Shown piece by piece: positions 63,848-64,000 of a stretch of 64,000 nt of DNA (the first letter of the stretch is position 1; every line of letters begins with the position of its first letter). Both the position numbers and the translations under genes were made by a program. Source of the DNA: Pseudarthrobacter naphthalenicus (GTDB lineage Bacteria > Actinomycetota > Actinomycetes > Actinomycetales > Micrococcaceae); the NCBI RefSeq assembly GCF_029076445.1, contig NZ_JARESG010000008.1, forward strand, positions 124,001-188,000, in the 5' to 3' direction. The notes under the pieces were generated by a model. That model saw nothing but the letters and a program-made list of their open reading frames with translations, was not told the DNA's origin and searched no databases.

Positions 63848-64000
63848 GGGACGTCCTAGGGCCAGGAACTGAACCGACGAATGCCGCTGTCTCCTTGAGG
63901 CGGAAAGATCAACAATCATCTGCCCAGTGAGGTGGAAGGCAGACTTACCCAGCGTGCCGCCATGCAACGACATTAGGATGCCGGAGGGTTCCGGGCATGC

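Overview
This window is ordinary-looking chromosome from a high-GC actinobacterium of the Arthrobacter/Pseudarthrobacter type (Micrococcaceae). The evidence is the gene order and content: coaBC-metK-priA, comEA-comEC-holA-rpsT-lepA-hemW, hrcA-dnaJ2-rsmE-phoH-ybeY-era, recO-uppS, and the actinobacterial ctaCDF / ctaE-qcrCAB respiratory cluster. GTG and TTG starts are frequent, several starts look leaderless, and proteins are rich in Ala/Gly/Arg. I see no rRNA, tRNA, insertion sequence, prophage or CRISPR array.

Layout. 1-4100: the end of coaBC, metK and a helicase-dead PriA. 4110-7008: a minus-strand block with a glycosyltransferase, a hydrolase and an aldo/keto reductase. 7019-12325: a glycerol module, with a SorC-type regulator divergent from glpD-glpF-glpK and a candidate operator between them. 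12326-12793: a non-coding stretch holding a long nested palindrome and then a leucine-codon attenuator in front of leuS (12794-15319). 15377-20366: degV, comEA, comEC (no nuclease domain) and holA. 20557-29450: rpsT, an orphan PemK/MazF-like protein, lepA, hemW, two DUF proteins, a CIRCE element, hrcA, dnaJ2 and rsmE. 29495-36320: a GerMN/Gmad2 lipoprotein, then phoH-ybeY-CNNM-era preceded by a leader that can fold into a multi-helix structure, then an LCP protein. 36431-46026: an M13 peptidase, leuA with its own leucine leader peptide, recO, uppS, two tandem hydrolases, pyrD and a DUF3043 protein. 46080-58321: an M20 peptidase, erpA, ctaC-ctaD-ctaF, HPr and a DasR-like GntR regulator with a dre-type operator, qcrB-qcrA-qcrC-ctaE on the minus strand, and trpD. 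58384-63847: a stand-alone Lrp-type ligand domain, a DUF3054 protein, and a secreted-polysaccharide locus: a 3D-like secreted protein, a GH18 lipoprotein and a fused deacetylase-glycosyltransferase.

How the genes connect. The ctaE-qcrCAB and ctaCDF operons together encode the cytochrome bc1-aa3 supercomplex. hrcA/CIRCE/dnaJ2 form a heat-shock regulon. leuA and leuS, 23 kb apart, both sit behind leader peptides containing runs of leucine codons, so leucine synthesis and leucyl-tRNA charging may answer to the same signal. Points most worth follow-up are the leuS attenuator, the structured leader of phoH, the nested palindrome after glpK, the deacetylase/glycosyltransferase/GH18 locus, and a perfect 17-nt palindrome at the ctaE promoter.
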